Below are positions 1 through 8,910 of a stretch of 64,000 bases of DNA, one piece after another. Source of the DNA: CADEED01 sp963842515 (GTDB lineage Bacteria; Pseudomonadota; Gammaproteobacteria; Steroidobacterales; Steroidobacteraceae). The stretch covers positions 372,001 through 436,000 of the forward strand of contig CAWJGO010000005.1 in the NCBI GenBank assembly GCA_963842515.1. The letters run 5' to 3'. The number at the start of each line of letters is the position of its first letter. The first letter of the stretch is position 1. A program made the position numbers and the translations under genes. Under the pieces are notes generated by a model. That model was not told the DNA's origin. It ran no database searches and saw only the letters and a program-made list of their open reading frames with translations.

Positions 1-1728
1 ATCGACCTGTCGGGCGAGGGTCTGCATCGCCGCGGATATCGCGCCGAGGCTGGAGAGGCGCCGCTGCGCGAGAACCTCGCCGCCGGCATCCTGGTGCGCG
101 CCGGCTGGCCGGAAAAGTGCAAAGTGGCCACCGAGTTCCTCGACCCCATGTGCGGCTCGGGCACACTGGTCATCGAAGCCGCGATGATCGCGGCGAACGT
201 CGCGCCTGGCGCACGCCGGCACTACTTTGGATTCCTCGGCTGGGTAGGCCACGACCGCACCACGTGGGAACGCGTGAAGCACGAGGCGCTGGCGCGCGAG
301 CGGAAGCCTGGCCTTCGCCTGCGCGGTGTCGATTCGGATGCTCGCGTGCTGGCGGCGGCGCGCGACAACGCCGCGCGTGCCGGACTCGCGGAACTAACAA
401 CCTTCGATGGCGGGCGGCTGGCCGATGCCAGGCCGGCCGGCGAGGGTGCCGACAAGGGCAAGGGGTTCCTTGCCACCAACCCGCCATACGGTGTGCGCCT
501 CGAAGACCGTGACACCGCCAGAGCGCTCATGAAGCAGCTCGGCGAAGTATTGCGCGCGAATTTCTCGGGATGGAACGCCGCGATTCTCGCCGGCTCGCCG
601 GACGCGGGCCTGGAGCTCGGAATCCGTGCCGAGCGTGTGCATACCGTGTGGAACGGCGCGCTCGAGTGCCGCCTGTTGCGCCTGCATGTCTCGGCGGAAA
701 CCGAGAAGCAGATGTTGCACACCGGCGCCAGCGCGCGCATCGACGCAACGCTCGCGGAGTCGCCGGGCTCGCAGATGTTCGGCAACCGGATCGCCAAGAA
801 CATCAAACAACTCAAGAGCTGGACGAAGCGCGAAAATGTGAGTTGCTATCGGCTGTACGACGCTGACATGCCCGAGTATTCCTTTGCGATCGACCGGTAC
901 GCCGAGGCCGGCGGCAGCACCGTCTGGCTCTATGTCCAGGAATACGCCGCGCCGAAAACCATCGAGCCCGAAGCGGTCCAACGCCGGCGCAACGAGGCGC
1001 TGGCGGCGTTGCCCGGTGCGACGGGAGTGCCCGTGGAATTCATCCACCTGCGCCAGCGTCGCAGGGTAGCGCGCGGCGACCAGTATGAGAAGTTAGGAGA
1101 GAGCGCCGATTTCAAGGTGGTGGAAGAGGGCGGCCTGCGCTTCTGGGTCAACTTCAGCGATTACCTCGACACCGGACTTTTTCTCGATCACCGGATGACG
1201 CGCCAGCGGCTGCGCGCCGGCGCCGCGCGCGCGCGGTTCCTGAATCTGTTCGCCTACACCGGCAGTGCTACGGTGTATGCGGCCGCGGGCCGCGCACGCG
1301 CCACGACGACGATCGACATGTCAGCCACCTACCTCGATTGGGCTCGGAACAATCTGTCGCTGAATGGGTTTTCGGGCGCAGCCCACGAATTCATCCAGGA
1401 CGATTGCATCGCCTGGCTCGAGATGGCGGTGGCCGAGCGGCGCATCTACGACCTGATTTTTCTCGATCCGCCCACGTTTTCCAACAGCAAGCGCATGGAC
1501 GACATCCTCGATGTGCAGCGCGATCATGCGGCGTTGATAGACAGTTGCATGGCGCTGCTCGCCCCGGGTGGCAAGCTGGTGTTCTCCACCAATGCCCAGA
1601 AGTTCAAGCTGGACGGAATGCTCGGCGAGCGCTACAAAGTTACCGACATTTCGCGCGCGACCTTGCCGGAAGATTTCAAGCGCAACCCGCGCATCCATCA
1701 GTGTTACGAACTGGAGTCAAAGTCATGA
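1..1728 (+). CDS. rlmL: Bifunctional 23S rRNA methyltransferase RlmKL (5' part missing)
   Basis: The reading frame is open from the first base, so the gene starts before the window and only its last 575 residues are visible. The E. coli enzyme has about 700 residues, so roughly the first 130, including most of the THUMP region, are missing. The visible part holds two methyltransferase domains. The RlmL part has an SAM-binding DPMCGSGT stretch and an NPPYG motif near visible residue 160 (N2-methylation of G2445). The RlmK part has a DPPTFSNS motif near residue 489 (m7G2069). Both modify 23S rRNA during ribosome assembly. The stop overlaps the next start as ATGA, so the OsmC gene is probably translated by coupling. 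Family call is firm; the site assignments come from the E. coli protein. Confidence 0.95.
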   Translation: MDLSGEGLHRRGYRAEAGEAPLRENLAAGILVRAGWPEKCKVATEFLDPMCGSGTLVIEAAMIAANVAPGARRHYFGFLGWVGHDRTTWERVKHEALARERKPGLRLRGVDSDARVLAAARDNAARAGLAELTTFDGGRLADARPAGEGADKGKGFLATNPPYGVRLEDRDTARALMKQLGEVLRANFSGWNAAILAGSPDAGLELGIRAERVHTVWNGALECRLLRLHVSAETEKQMLHTGASARIDATLAESPGSQMFGNRIAKNIKQLKSWTKRENVSCYRLYDADMPEYSFAIDRYAEAGGSTVWLYVQEYAAPKTIEPEAVQRRRNEALAALPGATGVPVEFIHLRQRRRVARGDQYEKLGESADFKVVEEGGLRFWVNFSDYLDTGLFLDHRMTRQRLRAGAARARFLNLFAYTGSATVYAAAGRARATTTIDMSATYLDWARNNLSLNGFSGAAHEFIQDDCIAWLEMAVAERRIYDLIFLDPPTFSNSKRMDDILDVQRDHAALIDSCMALLAPGGKLVFSTNAQKFKLDGMLGERYKVTDISRATLPEDFKRNPRIHQCYELESKS

Positions 1729-2147
1729 TCAAGAAGGGTTCCGCGGTCTGGAAGGGTGGTCTCAAGGACGGTACCGGCAGCATCTCCACTGAGACCGGCG
1801 TGCTCAAGAATGCGCCGTATGGTTTCAAGGCGCGTTTTGAAGACGGTCCCGGCACGAACCCGGAAGAGCTCATCGCCGCCGCGCATGCGGCCTGTTTCAC
1901 GATGGCGCTGTCGGCGGGACTGTCCAAAGATGGCTTCACGGCCGAGTCCATCGAAACCAGCGCCGCCGTTCGCCTGGAGAAAGTGGGCGACGGGTTTGCG
2001 ATCACGCATAGCGATCTCATCTGCATCGCCAAGGTGCCCAACGTCAGCGAAGCGAAGTTCGCCGAGATCGCGGAGATCACCAAGTCCGGCTGCCCCGTGT
2101 CCAAGGTGTTGAATGCCAAGATATCGCTGGTGGCGAAGCTCGCGTAG
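1725..2147 (+). CDS. OsmC/Ohr-family peroxiredoxin
   Basis: A 140-residue cytosolic thiol peroxidase of the OsmC type. Members of this family reduce organic hydroperoxides with two reactive cysteines. Both are visible: one in the central AAHAACF helix and one in the SGCPVSKVL segment near the C-terminus. The length is normal for the family. The ATG at 1725 is chosen because it overlaps the rlmKL stop (ATGA) and begins the conserved MIKKGSAVWKG start. The same frame is open further upstream, but inside rlmKL. It could be OsmC or an Ohr-like relative, and the substrate is not shown by the sequence. Confidence 0.93.
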   Translation: MIKKGSAVWKGGLKDGTGSISTETGVLKNAPYGFKARFEDGPGTNPEELIAAAHAACFTMALSAGLSKDGFTAESIETSAAVRLEKVGDGFAITHSDLICIAKVPNVSEAKFAEIAEITKSGCPVSKVLNAKISLVAKLA

Positions 2148-2370
2148 TTAGTCGTCGACCCGGCACCATGCCGCCCAACCCGGTGGCCTGCACAATGAAA
2201 CGCCAAGCGTAGTCGCCCGGCCTGCGAATCGGGCGCAGGCTGGCGTCCATCCGACGCGGGCGGAGTCTAGAAGACCGCAAAAAAGTACACGCGGCGGGAC
2301 CGGATTTTTTCGTCCGGGGTGCGATGCGTCGGTTAGAGTACATGCAAGTTCTTAGGCCTCAGGATTACCC
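2148..2370. other. Intergenic gap with one hairpin
   Basis: No convincing gene in this 223-nt gap between the OsmC gene and the S9 peptidase. A 7-bp perfect hairpin (GCCTGCG/CGCAGGC, 7-nt loop) lies at 2220-2240. It has no T-run after it, so it is not a standard intrinsic terminator. The promoter of the downstream secreted peptidase must lie here, but I could not identify a clear -35/-10 pair. Confidence 0.4.
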
Positions 2371-4410
2371 ATGATCCGCTCTTGCGCCGCCTTCGGTGTG
2401 GTCCTGTTGTTTGTTTCCTCCGCCGGCGCGGCGGAACTTCCCGCCGCACGGCGCCTGCACTCCATCGACGTGTTCCAGCTCGAATACGCCGATGACGTGC
2501 AGATTTCCCCGGACGGCAGCCGCATCGTCTACGTGCGTGTCAGTCACGACATCATGACCGACCGCGTGCGGCGCAATCTGTGGATGGTGAGCTCCGACGG
2601 CACTAACAACCGCCCGCTGCGTTCCGAGGCCAGGAACTTCAGCTCGCCGCGATGGTCGCCCGACGGTACGCGGCTCGCATACGTGTCCGCCGCCGACGGA
2701 AGTCCGCAGCTGTATGTGCGCTGGATGGACTCGGGCCAGACGGCGTTGCTCACCAACCTCGTCAAGGCGCCCGATGCCATCGCCTGGTCCCCGGACGGCA
2801 AATCGATCGCGTTCGCGCAATTCGTGCCTGCCAACAAGCCGCCGTTCGCCGCACCACCCGAGAAACCCGAGGGCGCGCAGTGGGCGCCACCGGTCAAAGT
2901 CATCGACTCGGTGGTCTATCGCGTCGATGGCGCGGGGTATCTCGAATCCGGCTACCAGCACCTGTTCATCGTCTCGTCCGAGGGCGGCACGCCGCGCCAG
3001 CTGACCGAAGGTGATTTCAACGACGAAGGACCTCTATCCTTTGCGCCGGACGGAAAGCATCTGGTTTTCTCCGCCAATCGCGGTGCGGACTGGGAGCGTG
3101 ATTCGCAGGAGAGCGACGTGTTTTCGGTGGACATTGTCAGCCGCAAACTCACGCAGCTCACCACGCGCGACGGCCCCGACAGCTCGCCGGTCGTTTCGCC
3201 CGACGGACGGAAGATCGCCTACCTGGGCTTCGACGACCGGCTGCAGGGTTATCAGGTCACTCATCTATATGTGATGGACATCGACGGCGGGAACCGGCGC
3301 GAAGTCACTTCCGGTTTCGACCGCGATGTGGCCGATCCGAAATGGTCCGCCGACGGGCGCACGGTCTTGTTCACCTATGACGAACGTGGCGTCCGCAAGC
3401 TTGGCAGCGCGACGCTCGATGGCAGGGTGCGCACGCTGGCGGAAGGACTCGGTGGCACGGACCTCGGGCGCCCCTATACGTCGGGAAGTTTCAGTGTCGC
3501 GCGCAATGGCCGCGTCGCGTTCCCGCACAACACCGCAACACGTCCGGCGGACGTGGGTACCGCCGCGGCGAACGCTCCGTTGCGCGTGATCACCGCGCTC
3601 AACGACGATCTGTTGGGCAACAAGACGCTCGGGGCCGTGCGCGAGCTCACCTGGAAATCCTCGAAGGACCAGCGTGACATCCAGGGCTGGGTGATCACCC
3701 CGCCGGACTTCGATGCCGCGAAAAAATACCCGCTCATCCTGGAAATCCATGGCGGCCCGTTCGCCGCCTATGGGCCTAACTACACGACCGAGCTGCAGCT
3801 GTTCGCGGCGGCGGGCTACATCGTGCTGTACGCCAACCCGCGCGGCAGCACCAGTTACGGTGAGGCTTTCGGCAATCTCATCCATCACGCCTATCCGGGC
3901 GATGACTACGACGACCTGATGTCGGGCGTCGACGCGGTGATCGCGCAGGGCAATGTCGATCCCGACAACCTGTTCGTCACCGGTGGGTCGGGCGGCGGCG
4001 CGCTCACGGCCTGGATCGTCGGCAAGACCGACCGCTTTCGCGCCGCGGTGGTCGCCAAGCCGGTGATCAACTGGTCGAGCTTCGTGCTCACCTCGGACTT
4101 CAACAATTTCTTCTATCGCTACTGGTTCGGCGCTCAGCCCTGGGAAAAGCCCGAGGACTACTGGCGCCGTTCGCCGCTGTCACTGGTGGGCAACGTGAAA
4201 ACGCCCACGATGCTGCTCACCGGCGAGTCCGACTACCGCACGCCGATCGCCGAGGCCGAGCAGTACTACCAGGCGTTGAAGCTGCGAAAAGTCGACACCG
4301 TCATGGTCCGCATTCCCGAGGCGTCGCACGGCATGACCGCGCGGCCGTCGAATCTCATGGCCAAGGTGGATAACATCCTCGCCTGGTTCGAGCGATACCG
4401 AAAAAGGTAA
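2371..4410 (+). CDS. Secreted S9-family prolyl oligopeptidase-like peptidase
   Basis: 679 residues. The first 21 form a Sec signal peptide ending AGAA. Residues about 35-400 carry repeated TolB/WD40-like blades with SPDG/SPDGR motifs, the beta-propeller that gates the active site in S9 peptidases. The C-terminal 270 residues are an alpha/beta hydrolase. The catalytic triad can be placed: Ser540 in GGSGGG, Asp621 in GESDYRTP and His653 in ASHGM. It probably cleaves peptides in the periplasm, in the manner of dipeptidyl aminopeptidase/acylaminoacyl peptidase. The nucleophile motif is GGSGGG rather than the commoner GxSYGG, a variant seen in bacterial S9C-like proteins. It stands alone between gaps of 223 and 17 nt. 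Confidence 0.9.
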   Translation: MIRSCAAFGVVLLFVSSAGAAELPAARRLHSIDVFQLEYADDVQISPDGSRIVYVRVSHDIMTDRVRRNLWMVSSDGTNNRPLRSEARNFSSPRWSPDGTRLAYVSAADGSPQLYVRWMDSGQTALLTNLVKAPDAIAWSPDGKSIAFAQFVPANKPPFAAPPEKPEGAQWAPPVKVIDSVVYRVDGAGYLESGYQHLFIVSSEGGTPRQLTEGDFNDEGPLSFAPDGKHLVFSANRGADWERDSQESDVFSVDIVSRKLTQLTTRDGPDSSPVVSPDGRKIAYLGFDDRLQGYQVTHLYVMDIDGGNRREVTSGFDRDVADPKWSADGRTVLFTYDERGVRKLGSATLDGRVRTLAEGLGGTDLGRPYTSGSFSVARNGRVAFPHNTATRPADVGTAAANAPLRVITALNDDLLGNKTLGAVRELTWKSSKDQRDIQGWVITPPDFDAAKKYPLILEIHGGPFAAYGPNYTTELQLFAAAGYIVLYANPRGSTSYGEAFGNLIHHAYPGDDYDDLMSGVDAVIAQGNVDPDNLFVTGGSGGGALTAWIVGKTDRFRAAVVAKPVINWSSFVLTSDFNNFFYRYWFGAQPWEKPEDYWRRSPLSLVGNVKTPTMLLTGESDYRTPIAEAEQYYQALKLRKVDTVMVRIPEASHGMTARPSNLMAKVDNILAWFERYRKR

Positions 4411-4427
4411 GGAGCCAGGGAGCCCCT

Positions 4428-5378
4428 ATGAAATTTGCGATTCTCGGTGCCGGCGCGCTCGGCACCATACTCGGCGCGCACCTCTCGCGCGCCGGTCACG
4501 AAGTCGTGATGATCGCCCGCGGCGAGCGCGCACGCGTATTGCAGCGCCAGGGCCTGGTGCTCAACGGGCTCTCCGACATCAAAGCGCGTCCCAACGTCAT
4601 CGACGATCCGGCCAAACTCACCGACACGGGTACGCTGATCGTCGCCACCAAGGCCATCGATTCCGAGCGCAGTCTCGGTTCGTTCAGACATTTGCGGCTC
4701 GACAATGCTTTTTCCGTACAGAATGGCGTGCTCAAGAATGAGCTGCTGGCGGGCGTCTTTGGCTATTCCCGCGTGCTCGGCGCGATGGCGGATTTCAGCG
4801 GCGAACTGCTGGCAAGTGGTGAGGTCAAGTTCACGCGAAACGTCTGTCTGCACCTGGGCGAAGAGAAGGGCGGGGTCAGCCCACGCGCGCAGGAGTTGGC
4901 CGCGGCGATCGACGCCGCGGGCGTGCGCTGCGTCGCTGCGTCCAACATCCGCACGCGAGAGTGGTCGAAGTTCGCCGGGTGGATCGCGCAGTTTCCCCTG
5001 GCGGTGCTCACTCGGCAGATCACCTGGAAATTCCTCAGGGATGAGCGCAGCGCGATGGTCATCGTTCAAATCGTGCGCGAAGCGGCAGCGCTCGCTGCCG
5101 CCATGCGTATCGAGCTCACCGACATGCCGCCGCTGCCGGTGCCCAGCATCGTGCATGCAAGCGACGAGCAAGCCGTCGAAATCGTCCGTGGTATCGGAGC
5201 CAAGTTTCTCGAGACGTCCCCGGAACACCGCATGTCCGCTCAGCAGGATGTGTTGCGCGGCAGCCGGCTCGAATCCGAAGAAACGCTGGGCTACGCGTTG
5301 CAGAAGGGCCGCGAGCTCAACGTGCCCATGCCGACTCTCGAAGTTTGCTACCGCATCATCTGCGTGGCCCACCCATGA
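4428..5378 (+). CDS. Ketopantoate reductase family protein (PanE/ApbA)
   Basis: 316 residues. The N-terminal Rossmann domain opens with FAILGAGALGTILGA, the NADP-binding signature of the PanE/ApbA family, and the C-terminal half is helical as in 2-dehydropantoate 2-reductase. PanE makes pantoate for coenzyme A. Many paralogues of this fold reduce other 2-oxo acids, and the neighbours (secreted peptidase, secreted jelly-roll protein, serine hydrolase) do not suggest pantothenate synthesis. The exact substrate is therefore open. It follows the peptidase by 17 nt. Its TGA stop overlaps the ATG of the next gene, and a 42-nt repeat begins immediately after that stop. Confidence 0.85.
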   Translation: MKFAILGAGALGTILGAHLSRAGHEVVMIARGERARVLQRQGLVLNGLSDIKARPNVIDDPAKLTDTGTLIVATKAIDSERSLGSFRHLRLDNAFSVQNGVLKNELLAGVFGYSRVLGAMADFSGELLASGEVKFTRNVCLHLGEEKGGVSPRAQELAAAIDAAGVRCVAASNIRTREWSKFAGWIAQFPLAVLTRQITWKFLRDERSAMVIVQIVREAAALAAAMRIELTDMPPLPVPSIVHASDEQAVEIVRGIGAKFLETSPEHRMSAQQDVLRGSRLESEETLGYALQKGRELNVPMPTLEVCYRIICVAHP

Positions 5379-6226
5379 ATTGGGGTCAGACCCCATTTCC
5401 TAGCAAAAGGGGCCGGACCTCCATTGCCATCGTGGCCGCACTCATTGCCTGCCCTGCAAATGCCGCGGACCGTTCGCAGGTCCTTTTCACTGACGGCTTC
5501 GAAGCGCACGTCACGGGGCAGTTCCCCGGCACGCCCTGGAGCGAGGCCACGTTCAAGTCCGGTGCGCTCATCACGGTCGACGCCGGCAATGCCTTCAGCG
5601 GCCAGCAGGCGCTGCATGTCTTCACCCCGCGCGGCGCGCAATATCGCCGCGGGTACGTGGCGATTCACCTCAAGTCGCCCGTGCCCGCAGCGCTGCCCGG
5701 AATGTTCGGCCGCGCTATGGTGTTTCTCGAGGAAGCGCCGGTCGCGCTCGCCGGCGCGCCGCCGGTGCACTGGACGCTGCTGCAGGGCGAAGGACGTTCC
5801 GCCGACGATCGCTACAACTCTATCTACCGCCTCGGTGTCGAAGGCAAGGACGGCCTGGGCCTCATGGCAAACTTCGAGACCACACCGCCGGTAACCACCG
5901 ATTGCAAGGTGAATTCGCTGCGATCGCTGCCAGTCAAGCGTTGGACCTGTGTCGAATGGCATCTGGAAGTCGCTTCGAATGAAATGCAGTTCTGGCTCGA
6001 TGGCCGCAAGTTCGTCCATGTAGCCGGGCGTGCCCGCGCCGCCAACGCATGCCGTGGAGACGATTTGCACGGTGAATGGCGTGCGCCGCCGCAGTTCGAC
6101 AGCTTTTACATCGGCTTCGAGCGGTACGCGGACTCCGCCAACGATCAGAATCTGTGGATCGACGACGTGGCGCTGTCGAAGCGGCGCATCGGATGCGCCA
6201 CGCCAAAGCGAGGAGGGGATCGATGA
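5375..6226 (+). CDS. Secreted jelly-roll protein, Cip1/polysaccharide-lyase-like
   Basis: 283 residues with an N-terminal export signal (hydrophobic IAIVAALIACPANAA, cleaved before about Asp32). The mature part contains DGFE near its start, a central all-beta body, and a DxxLWIDDVALS ending. This is the pattern of Cip1-like or concanavalin-type carbohydrate-binding/lyase folds. No catalytic residues can be assigned. The ATG at 5375 overlaps the upstream stop, and the first codons are supplied by a 42-nt repeat, so the positively charged N-region of the signal peptide is repeat-derived. No better internal start keeps the hydrophobic core intact. The 3' end overlaps the serine hydrolase start (ATGA). 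Possible role in binding or cutting an extracellular polysaccharide. Confidence 0.6.
   Translation: MNWGQTPFPSKRGRTSIAIVAALIACPANAADRSQVLFTDGFEAHVTGQFPGTPWSEATFKSGALITVDAGNAFSGQQALHVFTPRGAQYRRGYVAIHLKSPVPAALPGMFGRAMVFLEEAPVALAGAPPVHWTLLQGEGRSADDRYNSIYRLGVEGKDGLGLMANFETTPPVTTDCKVNSLRSLPVKRWTCVEWHLEVASNEMQFWLDGRKFVHVAGRARAANACRGDDLHGEWRAPPQFDSFYIGFERYADSANDQNLWIDDVALSKRRIGCATPKRGGDR
5379..5420 (+). repeat. 42-nt palindrome-headed repeat, copy 1
   Basis: It starts with the palindrome TGGGGTCAGACCCCA, followed by a conserved tail ending in GGGGCCGGACCT. The second copy is on the opposite strand at 47406-47447 and matches 39 of 42 bases. Copy 1 begins on the base after the TGA stop of the ketopantoate-reductase gene. 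It supplies codons 2 to about 15 of the following secreted protein (N-region NWGQTPFPSKRGR). REP-like, short and intergenic in character. Confidence 0.8.
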
Positions 6227-7536
6227 AGGTTGTCCATCTGGCCGTTGCGGCCGTCATCACCGGTTTGCTGGGTTTCTCGCGGGCGGCGGAAGCACCAAAG
6301 CCCGCGCCGGTCGCGGCGCCCGCGCCCGCGCTGGTCGTGGCGCCGCCGCTCGTGGACCCGGCCGCCATCGACAGTGCGCTCAAGAGCCTCATCGACGCCA
6401 AACAGGTCGTCGGCGTTTCCGCGCTGGTTTACGAGCGCGGCAAGGAAGCGTACTTCGGTGCGTTCGGCCTCGCCGATCGCGAGAACAACAAGCCCATGGC
6501 GCGCGACACCGTCGTGCAGATCTTCTCCATGACCAAGCCGGTGACCGGTGTGGCGCTCATGCAGCTGTACGAGCGCGGCAAGTTCGAGCTGGACGCGCCG
6601 CTCGCGGTATATGCACCGGAATTCGCCGAGGTGCGGGTTTACGCGGGAGAAGACGCCAGCGGGCAGCCGCGTTACGAAGCGCCGAAGCGGCCGATCACTG
6701 TGCGCGACATCCTGCGTCACACCGCCGGTCTCAACGGCGATGGCGCGCCTGCGGCGGTCAGTGCCATGTACCGTCAGGTCGATCCGCGCAATCGCAACAA
6801 CGCACTGCCCGATGTCATCGCCAAGATGGCGACGGTGCCGCTGGCGTATCAGCCAGGGACCCAGTGGAAGTACAGCGATGCCGTCGACGTGCAGGCCTAC
6901 CTGGTGCAGAAAATCTCCGGCGTGCCCTTCGACGAGTACCTCAAGCTGCACATCTTCCGTCCGCTGAACATGACCAGCACGCGCTTCACGATTCTGCCGA
7001 CCGACCCCGACCGCCCGCAGCTCGCGGCGGTGTACACGCGCAACGAAGACGGCACGTTCACGCGCCAGTCGGACGAAGAAGCCTACACGTTCAACAGCGC
7101 CGCCTGGCCGCTCAAGCCCGGCAGTTTCGGCCTGGTATCCACGCTCGACGACTACATGAAGTTCGCGCGCATGTTGTTAGGCGGAGGCAAGCTCGGCCGC
7201 GCGCGCATCCTCAAGCCCGAGACCGTGAGGCTCATGGCCACCGACGCCCTGCCGAAAGACCTCACCGACAAATCCTGGCTGCCCGGCAAAGGACAGGTGG
7301 GTTTCGGCATCGACCTCGCCGTGCGCATAGCTCCACCGAAGGACGCGCAGGAGTCCTCCGGTGCGGTCGGCGAATTCTTCTGGGATGGTGCGGCGAGTAC
7401 CCTGTTCTGGGTCGATCCGAAGAACGACATTGCCGCGGTGCTGTTCACGCAGATGCGGCCGTTCGACAAAGTCCGCCTGCACAAGAGCTTCCGTGACGCC
7501 GTGTATCGCCACGACCCCGTGGCGCTGGCGCACTGA
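6223..7536 (+). CDS. Secreted serine hydrolase, class C beta-lactamase fold
   Basis: 437 residues with a signal peptide (hydrophobic VVHLAVAAVITGLLGF) and an Ala/Pro-rich linker before the enzyme domain. The penicillin-binding fold is shown by Ser102-Met-Thr-Lys105 (SxxK) and Tyr217-Ser-Asp (YxN-like), with an RHTAGL segment typical of family XII esterases and EstB-like proteins. It probably acts as a periplasmic esterase or peptidase rather than an antibiotic-resistance enzyme, since this family is broad. The ATG at 6223 overlaps the preceding stop, and a strong AGGAGGGG ribosome-binding sequence lies just upstream. It ends 9 nt before the oxidoreductase gene, so the run from the reductase onward is probably one operon. 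Confidence 0.88.
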   Translation: MKVVHLAVAAVITGLLGFSRAAEAPKPAPVAAPAPALVVAPPLVDPAAIDSALKSLIDAKQVVGVSALVYERGKEAYFGAFGLADRENNKPMARDTVVQIFSMTKPVTGVALMQLYERGKFELDAPLAVYAPEFAEVRVYAGEDASGQPRYEAPKRPITVRDILRHTAGLNGDGAPAAVSAMYRQVDPRNRNNALPDVIAKMATVPLAYQPGTQWKYSDAVDVQAYLVQKISGVPFDEYLKLHIFRPLNMTSTRFTILPTDPDRPQLAAVYTRNEDGTFTRQSDEEAYTFNSAAWPLKPGSFGLVSTLDDYMKFARMLLGGGKLGRARILKPETVRLMATDALPKDLTDKSWLPGKGQVGFGIDLAVRIAPPKDAQESSGAVGEFFWDGAASTLFWVDPKNDIAAVLFTQMRPFDKVRLHKSFRDAVYRHDPVALAH

Positions 7537-7545
7537 GGCGCTTTC

Positions 7546-8598
7546 ATGACGGAACAGAAGTTGGGCTTCGGTTTCATTGGCGCCGGCGCCATCGCGAATT
7601 TCCACGCGCGCGCCGTAGCAGCGTCCACCGGCGGCCGCGCGGTGGGTGTCGTGAGCCGTTCGCGCGCGAGCGCGGAGGAGTTTGCGCAGGAACATGGCAT
7701 TGCCTTCGCCTCCGATGACCTGCAGCAATTGCTCGCGCAACCGGGACTGGATGCGGTGTGCATCACCACGCCGTCGGCACTGCATCTCGAACCCGCGCTC
7801 GCGGCGATTCGTGCCGGCAAACACCTGATGATCGAGAAGCCGCTGGAGGCCACCGTCGAAGGTACGGATCGCATCCTGCAGGCGGCGGCGAAAGCCGGCG
7901 TGCGCGTCGGGTCCATCTTCCAGGCCCGGTTCGGCGATGCCGCCCGTTCGCTCAAGGCGGCAGTCGATGCCGGCCGGTTCGGGCGCATGGTGCTGGCGAG
8001 CTGCTACGTGAAATGGAACCGCACGGCCGAGTACTACACTGGCTGGAAGGGCAAGCTCGCCGAGGATGGTGGTGGCGTCATCATCAATCAGGCGATCCAC
8101 GGTGTCGATCTGCTGCAGTGGTTCGCCGGCATGCCGGTGGAAGTGTTCGCCTGGAGCACGCAACGTGTTCACGCCATCGAATCCGAAGACACCGCGGTCG
8201 CCGCGCTGAAGTTCGCGGACGGCGCCTTCGGCACCATCGAAGCCAGCACGGCATTGTGGCCCGGCTTTTCACGGCGCATCGAAATGTGTGGCGAGAACGG
8301 TTCGGCGGTGATGGAGGACGACGACATCACGCGTTGGGAGTTTCGCGTCGGGGCGCACGAAGACGACAGGATTCGTGCGGCGCGCGAAACCAGCGCCAAG
8401 GGATCGGGGGCGGCGAATCCCATGGCCATCAATTTCGAGGGACACCTGCGCCAGATCCAGGATTTCATCGGTGGCATCCGCGAGGATCGGCCGTTCTTCA
8501 TCGAAGGCCGTGAGGCGCGCAAGGCCGTGGCATTGGTGAGGGCTATCTACGATTCGGCAGCATCCGGCAAAGCCGTCAGGCCGGACGGCGTGGCGTGA
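7546..8598 (+). CDS. Gfo/Idh/MocA family oxidoreductase
   Basis: 350 residues. The N-terminal NAD(P)-binding Rossmann domain begins FGFIGAGAIANFHARAV, and the EKPLE motif (residues about 97-101) carries the conserved catalytic-site lysine. The C-terminal alpha/beta domain includes the GGGVIINQAIHGVDLL segment typical of the family. These enzymes oxidise or reduce sugars, inositols and similar polyols. Substrate cannot be told from sequence. Its TGA overlaps a GTG that opens the remnant of an M20-type peptidase, so it is the last intact gene of this plus-strand run. Confidence 0.9.
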   Translation: MTEQKLGFGFIGAGAIANFHARAVAASTGGRAVGVVSRSRASAEEFAQEHGIAFASDDLQQLLAQPGLDAVCITTPSALHLEPALAAIRAGKHLMIEKPLEATVEGTDRILQAAAKAGVRVGSIFQARFGDAARSLKAAVDAGRFGRMVLASCYVKWNRTAEYYTGWKGKLAEDGGGVIINQAIHGVDLLQWFAGMPVEVFAWSTQRVHAIESEDTAVAALKFADGAFGTIEASTALWPGFSRRIEMCGENGSAVMEDDDITRWEFRVGAHEDDRIRAARETSAKGSGAANPMAINFEGHLRQIQDFIGGIREDRPFFIEGREARKAVALVRAIYDSAASGKAVRPDGVA

Positions 8599-8900
8599 GA
8601 TTGGTCTGCGCATTTCTGGGAGTGCTGCTCGCCGGGCAAGGGGACGCTGCTGGCGCCGCGGACGATTTCGCGGCGCTGGTCAAAAATTCCCGCGTCAAGG
8701 CGTCGCTGCAGTACCTGCGCGACGACAACCGGGGCCATCCGCACCGGGCGCAAGCTCGTTGGTGACCGGCCCGCCGCAACGCTGGTCCCAGACCAGGCGC
8801 TGGTCAATTCGGCCACCGGCGCGTATCTCGCGCTCGGACTCGCGAAGCCCGTGCAGCGATTCGCGAGCACCGACAGCAACGTGCCTCAGCGAAGCCACGC
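8595..8900 (+). pseudogene. Remnant of a secreted M20-type peptidase
   Basis: A GTG at 8595 overlaps the oxidoreductase stop and opens a signal-like start (LVCAFLGVLLAG) followed by DDFAALVKNSRVKASLQYLRDD, resembling the N-terminus of secreted M20 peptidases. That frame stops at 8763. From about 8737 another frame continues with a segment ending ASTDSNVP, which resembles the metal-binding STDSNVP region near the C-terminus of the same family. The whole catalytic middle and the extreme C-terminus are missing. I read this as one gene collapsed by a large internal deletion plus a frameshift. It ends where the opposing deacetylase gene begins. Family assignment rests on two short segments. Confidence 0.55.
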
Positions 8901-8910
8901 CCCAACTGAT

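Noticed and set aside
2220..2240. Perfect 7-bp hairpin in the gap before the S9 peptidase
   Set aside because: No T-run follows and no reason to call it a terminator; kept only as a note in the gap entry.
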